A DNA stretch of 64,000 bases, from contig NZ_CP116477.1 in assembly GCF_028335745.1 (NCBI RefSeq), positions 2,356,001 to 2,420,000 of the forward strand. The letters are read 5' to 3'. The notes under the pieces are model-generated. The model saw only the letters and a list, made by a program, of their open reading frames with translations, had not been told where the DNA came from and did not search any database. A program made the translations under genes and the position numbers. This document shows positions 40,658 to 49,995 of this stretch, piece after piece (the first letter of the stretch is position 1; each line of letters begins with the position of its first letter). This DNA comes from Pectobacterium sp. A5351. Its GTDB lineage: Bacteria; Pseudomonadota; Gammaproteobacteria; Enterobacterales; Enterobacteriaceae.

Positions 40658-41299
40658 TTACGCTAACAGCGAGGCAAGCTGACGCTTGAGTTCAGCGACC
40701 TCTTTTTCTAACGCCTCAACCCGTTCAGTCAGCGGATGCGCATCATCGTTTGCGCTTTCCACTTCAAGCATCGTCCCATCATGGGCCTCACCGCTGAAAA
40801 GGTGTCGATAGCGGCTTTCTCGCTTACCCGCTTCCCGCGCCAGTCGGACAACAAACGGCCCATCGTCGCGCTGTTGTAGTTGTTCAAGAGTGGATTCAGC
40901 CTCGCTGACATCTGAAAAATCATACAGTCGGGCCGCACGAGTACGCAGTTCGCCCGGCGTCTGTGGGCCACGCAGGAGCAGCGTCGTCACCAACGCCACT
41001 TCCGCCGCTGACAGCTTCAGATCGCCAAACTCAGAATTGCAAAAACGATGTTCATACTTCACAACACGATTACCAAACCCGCTGAGCGTGCGCAGGAAAT
41101 GCTTCTTCACGAGTAAATCCAGCGTTTGCTGCACCTCGCTTTCACTCAGCTCCATCACGGGTTCGCGGTTAGTTTTCTGATTACAGGCCGTGGTGATGCC
41201 GTTTAACGACATCGGGTATTGATCCGGCGTGGTGATCTGCTTTTCCAGCATGCAGCCAATCACGCGGGCTTCACGAGCATCCAATTGGTATTTCATCAT
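40658..41299 (-). CDS. yceH: DUF480 family protein YceH
   Basis: A 213-residue protein of the conserved YceH (DUF480) family. Two winged-helix-like units cover most of the length, with [20 protein letters not shown] and [20 protein letters not shown] as signatures. The C-terminus is a short coiled coil (about 185-212, [19 protein letters not shown]). A DNA-binding role is plausible but unproven. It starts 6 bp after rimJ on the same strand, so the two are an operon. Two adjacent ATGs (41299, 41296) are possible. Confidence 0.92.
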   Translation of the reverse strand: MMKYQLDAREARVIGCMLEKQITTPDQYPMSLNGITTACNQKTNREPVMELSESEVQQTLDLLVKKHFLRTLSGFGNRVVKYEHRFCNSEFGDLKLSAAEVALVTTLLLRGPQTPGELRTRAARLYDFSDVSEAESTLEQLQQRDDGPFVVRLAREAGKRESRYRHLFSGEAHDGTMLEVESANDDAHPLTERVEALEKEVAELKRQLASLLA

Positions 41300-41305
41300 T
41301 TTTCC

Positions 41306-41890
41306 TTAACGCGGAGACTTCCACTCGGCGTTGGTCAGCGCGGTTAATACATGGTCCTGCCATTTGCCGTCAATCAGCAGATAATCCTTCGCATAGCCCT
41401 CACGTTCAAACCCCAAACGCGCCAGCAAATTCCCGCTACGCTCGTTATGCGGCATATAGTTAGCCATGATGCGATGCATATGCTGCTGACGCTGCATATA
41501 GCGTATTGCTGGTTGCAGCGCCTCATACATCAGCCCCTGCCCCTGCCATTTTTGGCCGAGCGAATAGCCCAGATAGCAGGCGTGAAACGATCCCCGTAGC
41601 ACGTTGCTGAAATTCGCCACGCCGTACACTTCGTTTTCATTCGGATCCAACAGGAGGAAGTAATAGGCGCTGCCCTGTTTATGCATATCGTTAATCACGC
41701 TCAGCCGTGCCTGCCAGCCTGACGGATAGCAATGGCTGGCGTCTCTCACGGGTTCCCACGGCTTAAGGAAATCACGGTTTTCAGAATAGTATTCAGCCAG
41801 ACGCCATGCATCACGTTCCTGGGCCAGACGCACCACCAGCCTGTCGGTTGTCAATTGCACTCTTGCTGGCGTTGAACGATAGCCAAACAT
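41306..41890 (-). CDS. rimJ: Ribosomal protein S5 N-acetyltransferase RimJ
   Basis: A 194-residue GNAT acetyltransferase that acetylates the N-terminal Ala of S5. Conserved blocks are [28 protein letters not shown]-type [14 protein letters not shown] and the acetyl-CoA loop [15 protein letters not shown] with [20 protein letters not shown]. Start ATG 41890. Upstream 41891-42205 is the 315-bp divergent gap to mdtH, AT-rich with a small palindrome CGATAAGTAAAATTTATCG and no gene. Confidence 0.95.
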   Translation of the reverse strand: MFGYRSTPARVQLTTDRLVVRLAQERDAWRLAEYYSENRDFLKPWEPVRDASHCYPSGWQARLSVINDMHKQGSAYYFLLLDPNENEVYGVANFSNVLRGSFHACYLGYSLGQKWQGQGLMYEALQPAIRYMQRQQHMHRIMANYMPHNERSGNLLARLGFEREGYAKDYLLIDGKWQDHVLTALTNAEWKSPR

Positions 41891-42205
41891 TTTTCCCCCT
41901 GCCTCTCCATGTTATCGATAAGTAAAATTTATCGCTGCTGAAAAAATAATTATTCCACATAAGCAGAAAATATCGGTATTCCTGATAATCCTTACTATAA
42001 CCACATAAATTCATAGACGTAAAATCATCATCGCCGAGTTATTGCGCAATTGAATCAGGAAAGCTATTTTTTCTCGCCAAAATGCTACCCGCATAACGTC
42101 AAATCGATAAAAAAATATTATCCAACAATAGGCTATACCAATGTCGAATTAGAGTACAAAATAGTCATGTCTGTTATTTTCCTTCTTTTTTCGTTGTGGT
42201 GAAAC

Positions 42206-43411
42206 ATGCCTCTGATGTCGCAAGCTCGGAGCTTGGGTAAATATTTTTTATTATTAGATAATATGCTGGTGGTTTTAGGGTTCTTCGTTGTATTTCCCCT
42301 TATTTCCATTCGTTTTGTCGACGATCTCGGCTGGGCTGCATTATTAGTCGGTATCGCGTTGGGATTGCGCCAGTTTATTCAACAAGGGCTCGGTATTTTC
42401 GGTGGGGCTATTGCCGATCGTTTTGGTGCCAAACCGATGATTATTACCGGGATGCTGCTACGCGCCTCCGGTTTTGTGTTCATGGCGATTGCCGACGAGC
42501 CTTGGCTACTCTGGCTGTCTTGTGCACTATCCGGCCTCGGCGGCACGCTCTTCGATCCGCCGCGCACTGCACTGGTCATCAAACTGGTCCGTCCGCAGGA
42601 ACGCGGCCGTTTCTACTCGCTGTTAATGATGCAGGACAGCGCGGGTGCCGTTATCGGCGCCCTCATCGGCAGTTGGCTGCTCCAGTACGATTTTGAGATC
42701 GTTTGCTGGGCGGGTGCGGTCATTTTCGTGCTCGCGGCTGCGCTTAATGCCTGGTTGCTGCCAGCCTATCGTATCTCGACGGTCAAAACGCCGATACTGG
42801 AAGGTCTGACCCGCGTTATTCGTGACCGCCGTTTCCTGATGTATGTGTTAACCCTAACGGGTTACTACATGCTGGCCGTGCAGGTGCTGTTAATGCTGCC
42901 TATTATGGTCAATGAAATCGCCGGAACGCCGTCTGCGGTGAAATGGATGTACGCCATTGAAGCAACGCTGTCGCTGACGCTGCTTTACCCTATCGCTCGC
43001 TGGAGCGAGAAGCGCTTCCGACTGGAACAACGCCTGATGGCAGGTCTTTTCATTATGTCCGTCAGTATGTTCCCCATTGGGATGACAACCGAGCTGCAAA
43101 CCCTGCTGCTGCTGATCAGCCTGTTTTACATCGGCTCAATTATCGCCGAGCCTGCGCGTGAAACCTTGAGCGCATCGCTGGCAGACTCCAGAGCAAGAGG
43201 CAGTTATATGGGGTTCAGTCGGCTTGGGCTGGCGCTCGGCGGCGCAATTGGTTACAGCGGCGGCGGTTGGCTGTTCGATACCGGACATGCGTTGAACCAG
43301 CCGGAATTGCCGTGGTTCATGCTCGGCACTATCGGGTTCCTGACGTTAGCCGCACTGTATTGGCAGTTCAATCAACGCCGCATCGAGCCTGCGATGTTGG
43401 GCGGTCATTAG
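42206..43411 (+). CDS. mdtH: Multidrug efflux MFS protein MdtH
   Basis: A 401-residue MFS transporter with 12 predicted membrane segments, orthologous to E. coli MdtH (YceL). The loop motif [21 protein letters not shown] and the N-terminus [20 protein letters not shown] are typical. Over-expression of the family gives quinolone resistance in E. coli. It is divergent from rimJ and upstream of grxB. A hairpin TACCGACGAG/CTCGTCGGTA (43421-43446) follows the stop codon. Confidence 0.95.
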   Translation: MPLMSQARSLGKYFLLLDNMLVVLGFFVVFPLISIRFVDDLGWAALLVGIALGLRQFIQQGLGIFGGAIADRFGAKPMIITGMLLRASGFVFMAIADEPWLLWLSCALSGLGGTLFDPPRTALVIKLVRPQERGRFYSLLMMQDSAGAVIGALIGSWLLQYDFEIVCWAGAVIFVLAAALNAWLLPAYRISTVKTPILEGLTRVIRDRRFLMYVLTLTGYYMLAVQVLLMLPIMVNEIAGTPSAVKWMYAIEATLSLTLLYPIARWSEKRFRLEQRLMAGLFIMSVSMFPIGMTTELQTLLLLISLFYIGSIIAEPARETLSASLADSRARGSYMGFSRLGLALGGAIGYSGGGWLFDTGHALNQPELPWFMLGTIGFLTLAALYWQFNQRRIEPAMLGGH

Positions 43412-43420
43412 TCTGAATTT

Positions 43421-43446
43421 TACCGACGAGTTTGATCTCGTCGGTA
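43421..43446 (+). terminator. hairpin after mdtH
   Basis: TACCGACGAG, TTTGAT, CTCGTCGGTA is a perfect 10-bp stem just past the mdtH stop. The following AAAGCCC is not a T-run. Confidence 0.55.
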
Positions 43447-43592
43447 AAGCCCTCCTATACTTTCCTAATACATTCAAACAATTGTTTCGTCGCGAGACTT
43501 CTCGCACGTTCGGTTTACCTTGTTTGATGATACGTTACACGCGTGGCCGCACAGCGGCCTTTGTCTAAAACCTGTGATTGAGGAGACAACGT

Positions 43593-44240
43593 ATGAAACT
43601 CTACATTTACGATCACTGTCCCTACTGCGTTAAAGCACGCATGATCTTCGGCCTGAAGAATCTCCCTGTCGAACTGCAAATACTGGCAAATGACGATGTC
43701 GCAACGCCAGAGCGGCTGATCGGTCAAAAAATGGTGCCCATTCTGCAAAAAGACGATGGCAGCCACATGCCTGAAAGCATGGATATTGTTCATTTCATTG
43801 ATCATTACGACCGCAAACCGCTGCTGACCGGTTCCACCAATCCCGCCATCGCCGCCTGGCTGCGTAAAGTTACCGAATATACGCCTCGCCTGATTATCCC
43901 CCGCTTTGCTCAGGCAGCCTTTGAAGAATTTGCCTCCGCTTCCGCCCGGCAATACTTTATTAATAAGAAGGAAGCCCAGCTAGGCAGTTTTGCTGAACAC
44001 CTGAGCCATTCGCAGGGACTAATTAAGAAATTGAACAATGATTTACAGGATCTGGATCCGTTGATTGTCCAACCAAACGCCTGTAACGGCGTACTATCAA
44101 CGGACGATATCGACCTCTTCCCACTGCTCCGCTCGCTGTCTATCGTGGCGGGTGTCACGCCGCCTTCACGCGTTGCAGACTATCGGGATAACATGGCGAA
44201 ACAAACTCAGGTAACGCTGCTCAGCAGCCTGGCAATCTAA
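43593..44240 (+). CDS. grxB: Glutaredoxin 2
   Basis: A 215-residue glutaredoxin with GST fold. The N-terminal thioredoxin-like domain has the redox motif CPYC (residues 9-12), and the C-terminal helical domain spans about 80-215. It reduces protein disulfides with glutathione. GAGGAGACAACGT precedes the ATG at 43593; the frame extends five codons to a TTG at 43578. Monocistronic with a strong terminator. Confidence 0.96.
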   Translation: MKLYIYDHCPYCVKARMIFGLKNLPVELQILANDDVATPERLIGQKMVPILQKDDGSHMPESMDIVHFIDHYDRKPLLTGSTNPAIAAWLRKVTEYTPRLIIPRFAQAAFEEFASASARQYFINKKEAQLGSFAEHLSHSQGLIKKLNNDLQDLDPLIVQPNACNGVLSTDDIDLFPLLRSLSIVAGVTPPSRVADYRDNMAKQTQVTLLSSLAI

Positions 44241-44257
44241 CCCTTCGATTTTACTCC

Positions 44258-44285
44258 GCCGCTTCGTCCTGAAGCGGCCTTTTTC
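44258..44285 (+). terminator. rho-independent terminator after grxB
   Basis: GCCGCTTC, GTCCT, GAAGCGGC followed by CTTTTTC. Confidence 0.85.
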
Positions 44286-44441
44286 TGCTGTTTCAGTGCT
44301 ATCCTATTGTTTACCCTGTGCATCAGGTGCACCCTGCCAATGCGTAATCGTGTTGATTGTTAACACCAATAGATTGCCCGTATGAACACACGCCACCGAT
44401 GAGTAGATTGTGCGCGTCAATAGCATTAAGAGGTCAGAATA

Positions 44442-45008
44442 ATGAAAAAATCAGGATGGATGGCAGCGGCCGCAGTGCTGCTGGCTTTTACACTCAGCGG
44501 CTGTAATAAACTCACGCAATACACGCTCAGTGAACAGGAAGTGAATGAGTATCTGCAAAAACACAATGATTACCAGAAACAGCTTGGCGTACCTGGCGTG
44601 GTGGATGCGCATATCGTTTTAACCGAGCTATCCAGCCAGATTGGTCGGGCCGAACCGGGGAAAGTCACGTTAGCGGGCAATGCGAAGGTCGATATTTCCT
44701 CCCTGTTGGGCAATCAGGCTGCCGATATGAAGCTGACGCTAAAAGCACAGCCGGTATTTGATAAAGCGCAGGGCGCGATTTACCTGAAAGACATGGAATT
44801 GGTTGATTACACGGTACAGCCTGAAAAAATGCAGACGATAATGAAAACGCTAAGCCCTTACCTCAATCAATCGCTGAAAAGCTATTTTGACCAAAAACCG
44901 GCTTACGTGTTGAATGCGGATAAGAGCACGACGGAATCGCTGGCGAAGAAGATGGCGAAAGGCATCGAAATCAAACCTGGCCAGATCGTTATCCTGTTTA
45001 CTGACTAA
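44442..45008 (+). CDS. yceB: Lipoprotein YceB (DUF1439)
   Basis: A 188-residue outer-membrane-type lipoprotein. The signal peptide ends in the lipobox LSGC (Cys21), with Asn-Lys after the Cys. The mature domain is a DUF1439 lipid-binding-like fold (LSEQEVNEYLQKHNDYQKQL, then KADISSLL-type VDISSLLGNQAADMKL). Function not established. GAGGTCAGAATA precedes the ATG. A hairpin (45017-45049) separates it from the convergent ycdY. Confidence 0.93.
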   Translation: MKKSGWMAAAAVLLAFTLSGCNKLTQYTLSEQEVNEYLQKHNDYQKQLGVPGVVDAHIVLTELSSQIGRAEPGKVTLAGNAKVDISSLLGNQAADMKLTLKAQPVFDKAQGAIYLKDMELVDYTVQPEKMQTIMKTLSPYLNQSLKSYFDQKPAYVLNADKSTTESLAKKMAKGIEIKPGQIVILFTD

Positions 45009-45016
45009 TACCTACT

Positions 45017-45049
45017 CGCCGATAGCACACATCGTGTCTGCTATCGGCG
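45017..45049. terminator. bidirectional hairpin between yceB and ycdY
   Basis: CGCCGATAGCA, loop, TGCTATCGGCG gives an 11-bp perfect stem between convergent genes. No clear T-run on either side. Confidence 0.5.
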
Positions 45050-45072
45050 TCATACGATTTCATAGCAGCGTA

Positions 45073-45648
45073 TTATTCTTCTGCTTCCGACTCGTCTTCT
45101 TCATCGCTTTCACCCAGTTCATCTCGCATGGCTTCCAGCGCTTCACGGCACACTATTGCCAGCGTACGATAAAATGCGGTGGTGGCGTGGCTTTCCACTT
45201 TCCCGAGAAAACGATCGCTCCACGGCAAGAGATATTCATCAAACAGGGTAATCTGCGCTGCCGTCTCGTCTTCTTGTGCCTGATCTTCCAGCCAGGATGC
45301 CGCAAGCAGCAAGCTACCGAAATGACCAACCGCCCCGTCATTTAACGGCATGCCGCGCTGTTGTAGAAAAGTACGAATTTCCGCATCATCCGCATCGCTT
45401 TCATAGGATGAGCGCAGCGGCGATACCGAGCCGTTTTCACTATCAAACAGCGCCTGATAATCCGCCGCCATCGCGGGTAAATCCAATCCCTTTTGCAAAC
45501 GAGCCAACAGGGCATCCTGCTCCAGCGGCCAATGCTGCGCCAATTTCCCCTCTTTAATTAGCGTGAACAGCGGCGTCAGCAAAGGATCCTGCGGCTGGCG
45601 ATAAAACAGCGTGCCCAATAGGCGGCACACAATAGAAAACTCGTTCAT
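45073..45648 (-). CDS. ycdY: TorD/DmsD-family chaperone YcdY
   Basis: A 191-residue all-helical protein of the redox-enzyme maturation chaperone family, orthologous to E. coli YcdY (NEFSIVCRLLGTLFYRQPQD; GHFGSLLLAASWLEDQ; YLLPWSDRFLGKVESHATT). YcdY in E. coli assists the neighbouring zinc phosphatase YcdX. It has a highly acidic tail (ESDEEDESEAEE). It is downstream of ycdX on the same strand, separated by 79 bp that hold a short tandem repeat. Confidence 0.92.
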   Translation of the reverse strand: MNEFSIVCRLLGTLFYRQPQDPLLTPLFTLIKEGKLAQHWPLEQDALLARLQKGLDLPAMAADYQALFDSENGSVSPLRSSYESDADDAEIRTFLQQRGMPLNDGAVGHFGSLLLAASWLEDQAQEDETAAQITLFDEYLLPWSDRFLGKVESHATTAFYRTLAIVCREALEAMRDELGESDEEDESEAEE

Positions 45649-45663
45649 TGATAACCCTATTTA

Positions 45664-45728
45664 TTTTTAAGTGATGACGCCTTTAAGTGACATAGCTTTT
45701 AAGTGACATAGTTTTTAAGTGACAATGT
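45664..45728. repeat. tandem repeat of a 16-bp unit between ycdX and ycdY
   Basis: TTTAAGTGACATAG recurs with spacing of about 16 bp (three close copies at about 45682-45728 and a degenerate one from 45664). The last copy overlaps the ycdX stop codon. It probably arose by slippage. Confidence 0.7.
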
Positions 45729-46465
45729 CACAAATCAGCAAGCTCAGCGATAACAGGCATTCCCCGCTGTTCGAGGAAATCCAACACGCGCCGAGGGCTT
45801 ACATTCAATATCCGATCCTGCGGGAAATTCACGTCCTGCAAAATACGTTCGCAGTGGGTAAAGTCTCCCAGAGAAAACGCAATATGGGAATCAGAACCTA
45901 AAGAAAGTAACCCACCTGCATCACGAACGGCTTCCGCGATCGCCCGACAGTTTGGTTCACTGCCTTTGCGCGAATGCATGAAAGAGGAGTTATTCAGCTC
46001 CAGCGCCACATTGTATTTCGCCGCGGCTTCCGCAATTGCGCGGATATCGACAGGAAATTTTGGGTTACCGGGGTGGCTAATGATATGGGCGTCGCCGCGT
46101 GCCATAGTCGCGATCATCGCCGTAGTGTGCGTATCTTTATCCTGTGGTGGAAAAACCGGCTCATGAAAGCCCGCGATAATCACATCCACCTGATCCAACA
46201 TGGGCCCGGTGCAGTCGATATCGCCTTCAATGTTTTTAATATTCGCTTCGATACCGCGCAGGATACCCACGCCATCAACCAGACGCGGCCAAACGCGCAT
46301 ATTCATGAAGTGCCAGTAATGCGGCGCATCCGCCATATCCGGGCCATGATCGGTAATGGCGAACAGGCGGATATTCTTCTGCTGTGCTTCAGCAATGTAA
46401 TCATGCAGGGTACTGTAAGCGTGCGTACTGGCAACGGTGTGCATATGTAAATCGACGGGATACAT
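45728..46465 (-). CDS. ycdX: PHP-domain phosphatase YcdX
   Basis: A 245-residue trinuclear-zinc PHP-domain hydrolase. Metal ligands lie in VDLHMHT (residues 4-10), [15 protein letters not shown] and SHPGNPKF, with the C-terminal SDSHIAF. The E. coli protein is a phosphatase involved in swarming and is matured by YcdY. The start at 46465 ([10 protein letters not shown]) has AGGAG 7 bases upstream; the longer frame to 46504 lacks homology. The end coincides with the repeat array. Confidence 0.94.
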   Translation of the reverse strand: MYPVDLHMHTVASTHAYSTLHDYIAEAQQKNIRLFAITDHGPDMADAPHYWHFMNMRVWPRLVDGVGILRGIEANIKNIEGDIDCTGPMLDQVDVIIAGFHEPVFPPQDKDTHTTAMIATMARGDAHIISHPGNPKFPVDIRAIAEAAAKYNVALELNNSSFMHSRKGSEPNCRAIAEAVRDAGGLLSLGSDSHIAFSLGDFTHCERILQDVNFPQDRILNVSPRRVLDFLEQRGMPVIAELADL

Positions 46466-46743
46466 AGGTTCTCCTGGGTCAATGTTTGCAAGGCAGCATA
46501 CCATTTTCAGGGGTATTCCGCAGCCAGCGAGCGAAATTACAACGCATGATTAACACAAATGAAACATCAGCGTTTTGCGTCACGACGGGAAATGGATGAA
46601 GGTGAGCGCAAAAACGGTGAGCAAAGCAACAAATTGCGTTAACTTTAGCTAATTGCGCGCATTGAATGCAGAAGTTTGTTGACGCTGTTCGGCAATTTAC
46701 CTACATTAGCGCCGTCCGCTGAGATGCAAGACGGCGAGACCAC

Positions 46744-46833
46744 GGTGAGGTGTCCGAGAGGCTGAAGGAGCACGCCTGGAAAGTGTGTATACGTGAAAAC
46801 GTATCAAGGGTTCGAATCCCTTCCTCACCGCCA
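46744..46833 (+). tRNA. tRNA-Ser (anticodon GGA)
   Basis: A class II tRNA of 90 nt including an encoded CCA. Acceptor arms GGTGAGG and CCTCACC pair, with discriminator G. The anticodon loop CTGGAAA gives GGA, reading UCC/UCU serine codons. The long variable arm (TGTATACGTGAAAACGTATC region) is typical of serine tRNAs, and the T-loop GGTTCGAATCC is standard. A terminator follows directly. Confidence 0.96.
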
Positions 46834-46837
46834 TATA

Positions 46838-46879
46838 AAAGAAAACGCCCTTGACGCAAGTCAGGGGCGTTTTCTTTTA
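46838..46879 (+). terminator. terminator after tRNA-Ser
   Basis: AAAAGAAAACGCCCTTGAC, GCAA, GTCAGGGGCGTTTTCTTTT forms a long stem with a T-rich end. Confidence 0.85.
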
Positions 46880-46949
46880 TGGTGCTGGAACGGATGAGAA
46901 ACCTTGACAGGGTTCAGCCGGATACCTGAACCCCGCCAGTTTATGGCAA

Positions 46950-48530
46950 CTATCTTGCCCCCAACGCCAGATAGCGGCCTGCGGATTCATCAACGCGGAA
47001 CTGTTCAACGGTGCGTGATAGCTCCTGTGCCTGCTCGCTCAGCGAGTGTGCCGCCGCCAGCGCTTCTTCAACCAGCGCAGCGTTCTGCTCAGTGCTCTGA
47101 TCCATCTGCGATATCGCGAGATTGACCTGTTCAATCCCGGAGCGCTGCTCTGCGCTCGCCACACTGATTTCACCCATCATGGACGTGACGCGATGCACGC
47201 TTTCAACAACCTCACTCATCGTATCGCCAGCCTGCTTCACGAAATCCGTGCCCTCACCCACCTTGGCCACAGAGTCATCAATCAGGCCTTTAATTTCCCG
47301 GGCGGCGGACGCTGAACGCTGTGCCAACGTACGGACTTCACTCGCGACCACGGCGAAGCCTCGACCTTGTTCACCGGCGCGTGCCGCTTCTACCGCCGCA
47401 TTCAACGCCAGAATATTGGTCTGGAAAGCGATGCTGTCGATAACACCGATGATATCCACAATTTTGCGTGATGATAGACTGATGGAATCCATCGTCACGA
47501 CAACCCGGCTGACAACGTCACCACCGCGCACTGCGACATCCGATGCCGATACCGCGAGTTCATTCGCATAACGTGCATTGTCCGCATTCTGTTTCACTGT
47601 CGCGGTCAGTTGTTCCATTGCCGCCGCCGTCTGTTCTAATGCACTGGCCTGCGATTCGGTACGCGCAGACAAATCGCCGTTACCTGACGCGATCTGCGTT
47701 GAAGCGGTAGCAATGGAGTTGGTACTGCTGCGTACCTGATTAACCAAATGAGACAGGTTGTCGCGCATCGCGCGGATAGCGTAAAGAATACTGGTTTGAT
47801 CGCCCTGCTTTGTTTCAACATCGACGCGTAAATTACCTTCCGCAATTTCGCGTACGACATCCACGGCATACTGCGGCTCACCACCGAGCTGGCGCATCAG
47901 CGTACGCAACATATTCCACGCAAACGCGGAAATGATTAACAGCAGAACCAACCCTAAGGACAACAGGATCAGCGCATTACGCCAGAATGTTTGCTGGATA
48001 TCGTCAATATAATCACCGTAACCAATCGTCCAATCCCAAGGCTCGAATTTCATGACGGCATACAGTTTCTCAACCTTATTCTGCTGCCCCGGACGCGTCC
48101 CTTCTGCAATCACGGTGCCGATCGTATTGCCCTGGAGCGAAGCGCGATAGCGTTCCCCTGCTTCTTTGCCGCCATTGGCGTCGATGATGCCGATACGTTT
48201 AGGATTAGGATGAACGTAGTTCACATCATTCGTATAACCGCGCACAAAGAAATAGCGATCGCCCTGATGGAAACTGCCGATCGTGCGTTTAGCCTCTTTT
48301 TCTGCGTCCTCGTGCGACAGCTGACCGCTTTTTTCAAGGTCATATGCCTTTTGTGCCGCCGAGTGAGCCAGTTGCACCAGCGTAGAAAGCTGACCGACAC
48401 GTTCGCTCATCATCGTGTTATAGAGCGTATTCAGCGCCACCGCAGATAAAATTAACATCCCTAATAAGGTCGTACCACATAGCAGTGCAATTCTGGTTCG
48501 TAATTTCACGATATTTTTCCCTCTAATCAC
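46950..48530 (-). CDS. Methyl-accepting chemotaxis protein with single Cache ligand domain
   Basis: A 526-residue chemoreceptor. Membrane segment 1 (about 12-33), periplasmic single-Cache (sCache_2-like) domain about 35-185 ([36 protein letters not shown]), membrane segment 2 (about 187-208), HAMP about 210-265 and the methylation/signalling helices to the end. The kinase-binding tip is intact ([40 protein letters not shown]). There is no C-terminal NWETF pentapeptide, so it is a low-abundance type needing help for methylation. The ligand is unknown; sCache_2 receptors often sense small organic acids. Single gene. Confidence 0.93.
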   Translation of the reverse strand: MIRGKNIVKLRTRIALLCGTTLLGMLILSAVALNTLYNTMMSERVGQLSTLVQLAHSAAQKAYDLEKSGQLSHEDAEKEAKRTIGSFHQGDRYFFVRGYTNDVNYVHPNPKRIGIIDANGGKEAGERYRASLQGNTIGTVIAEGTRPGQQNKVEKLYAVMKFEPWDWTIGYGDYIDDIQQTFWRNALILLSLGLVLLLIISAFAWNMLRTLMRQLGGEPQYAVDVVREIAEGNLRVDVETKQGDQTSILYAIRAMRDNLSHLVNQVRSSTNSIATASTQIASGNGDLSARTESQASALEQTAAAMEQLTATVKQNADNARYANELAVSASDVAVRGGDVVSRVVVTMDSISLSSRKIVDIIGVIDSIAFQTNILALNAAVEAARAGEQGRGFAVVASEVRTLAQRSASAAREIKGLIDDSVAKVGEGTDFVKQAGDTMSEVVESVHRVTSMMGEISVASAEQRSGIEQVNLAISQMDQSTEQNAALVEEALAAAHSLSEQAQELSRTVEQFRVDESAGRYLALGAR

Positions 48531-48890
48531 TTTCAGAAAATTCCGAACAAAAAATTACACTACATTCCCGTTCTGAACCATACCATCCAGGGAGTAATGA
48601 TAGATTTTTTAACAAAAAATAATGAAAAATCACCTTATTCGCTCAACATAAAGACGATATCGAACAATAAAGACTAAAAATCATAATAAAAATGATCGAA
48701 ATCGAAATTAATAGGTAAATGACGTTACAGAAATGACAACGCCCCGGATCGTTATCTGAAACCTGATAGGTTTGTCGATCGTGTATGTCTATGACGTGCG
48801 TTGATGACGTTCGTGGGTCGTGTCTGTCGATGGCTTTACATCGATGAACAGAGAGAAGAAGAATCAGGATATATGGCCGCTAAAAAACAA
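48531..48890. other. AT-rich gap between the chemoreceptor and rmf, no gene seen
   Basis: About 360 bp with the chemoreceptor promoter near 48530-48700 (several A-tracts) and a more GC-balanced second half. No open frame with a ribosome site, no RNA gene and no repeat was recognised. Confidence 0.6.
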
Positions 48891-48892
48891 AA

Positions 48893-48912
48893 GCCTCCGC
48901 AAAAGCGGAGGC
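48893..48912 (-). terminator. rmf terminator
   Basis: GCCTCCGC, AAAA, GCGGAGGC; on the minus strand the stem is followed by TTTTGTTTTTTA. Confidence 0.85.
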
Positions 48913-48935
48913 GTTCCCTCTAATGACAAGGCGCG

Positions 48936-49103
48936 CTAAGCGGTAACAGCCCTGTCTTCCATGGCTTTTCGCCAGCCTCCCAACCAGTAGGATCGGGCAT
49001 TAATGGATTGATAAGGACAAAATTCCTTTGGTCTACCGACAATACCTGCTTGATAACCACGTGAATGAGCCCGTTCCAGGCGATCGCGTTTCTGTCTCTT
49101 CAT
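48936..49103 (-). CDS. rmf: Ribosome modulation factor
   Basis: A 55-residue basic protein of exactly the E. coli RMF length: MKRQKRDRLERAHSRGYQAG, then IVGRPKEFCPYQSINARSYW and LGGWRKAMEDRAVTA. RMF binds 70S ribosomes in stationary phase and joins them into inactive 100S dimers. GGGAAATAAGGC precedes the ATG. It is too short for many gene callers. It is monocistronic with its own terminator; stress and growth-rate control are expected from relatives. Confidence 0.96.
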   Translation of the reverse strand: MKRQKRDRLERAHSRGYQAGIVGRPKEFCPYQSINARSYWLGGWRKAMEDRAVTA

Positions 49104-49298
49104 GCCTTATTTCCCTCATTATTTATCTGGTGGAAAGAAAACAATGATTACTTTATAAGCAACCACAGACTATCAATACCTATTCTGTTGCCAAAGGTCA
49201 AGGCGCAAAATTCACGCCAGTGTCATATTTGTGATCCAAAATAGGAATTTCCCCCACTCAATAACGGAAAATCGTAACTAATTAAAAATAATAAAAAA
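49104..49298. other. gap upstream of rmf, no gene seen
   Basis: Low-GC stretch between the rmf start and the terminator of the pqi operon. It must contain the rmf promoter, but no box stands out clearly. Confidence 0.5.
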
Positions 49299-49341
49299 CC
49301 TCTAAAAACGTAATGCAATCACGGCATTACATCTTTAGAGG
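49299..49341 (-). terminator. terminator of the pqiABC operon
   Basis: CCTCTAAAAACGTAATGC, loop, GCATTACATCTTTAGAGG forms a long stem flanked by A/T runs on both sides; on the minus strand TTTTTTATT follows. Confidence 0.8.
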
Positions 49342-49422
49342 CCTGATTTTTTAGAAACGTCGTTGTTTCAAATTATGATCGGACGATACCGAGCATCTGT
49401 AACGATGATTACCAAGTAACAG

Positions 49423-49995
49423 CTAGTTCAGCGCCGCTGCCTGCTGGGCAACCGACTGAGAAACCTGCTGCCAGCCTTGCGCCAGCGTTCTCACCAGCGC
49501 GTCATAGCCGTCTTCCGTTTGTGGCAGCACGACGCTAAAGGGGCGCTTAACCACTTTTCCCTGATAGGTCAGCATCCACTCTCCACGTACGATAACGTTG
49601 CCATCATAGCGGCCATGAAATCCCGTAACAGCGACGTTCAACACCGCCTGATCGCTTCCCTGCGGCTGTGTGGTCACGACCCAACCGGGCAGTTTATGCC
49701 CCAGGTTCGTCACCAACGCCTGCTGCAATTGCTGATCCAGTGGACTGGCCCACAGGTTGTTGCTGGCAATGACATACTGCACATCGTTAGTCTGGTAGAC
49801 CAAGCCTGCATTGGCGAGGTAGTCCGCCACGCTAACATGTTCAACCCAAAGCGGGTGACCCTGAGTCACCGCCCCCTGCGTCGTAGTGGTATCTGCTATT
49901 GTTGGCAGTTGATAATAGGTTTTCTGCGAATTGCTACTGCTGCACGCACTCAATACCAGTACCAGTACCAGAGCTAGTGTCCATGCTTTCATCAT
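49423..49995 (-). CDS. pqiC: Outer-membrane lipoprotein PqiC
   Basis: A 190-residue lipoprotein (YmbA) with the lipobox LSAC (Cys18) and a DUF330/ABC-type transport auxiliary domain. PqiC anchors the PqiB needle at the outer membrane. It overlaps or abuts pqiB by one base and ends the operon, followed by a strong terminator. Confidence 0.95.
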   Translation of the reverse strand: MMKAWTLALVLVLVLSACSSSNSQKTYYQLPTIADTTTTQGAVTQGHPLWVEHVSVADYLANAGLVYQTNDVQYVIASNNLWASPLDQQLQQALVTNLGHKLPGWVVTTQPQGSDQAVLNVAVTGFHGRYDGNVIVRGEWMLTYQGKVVKRPFSVVLPQTEDGYDALVRTLAQGWQQVSQSVAQQAAALN

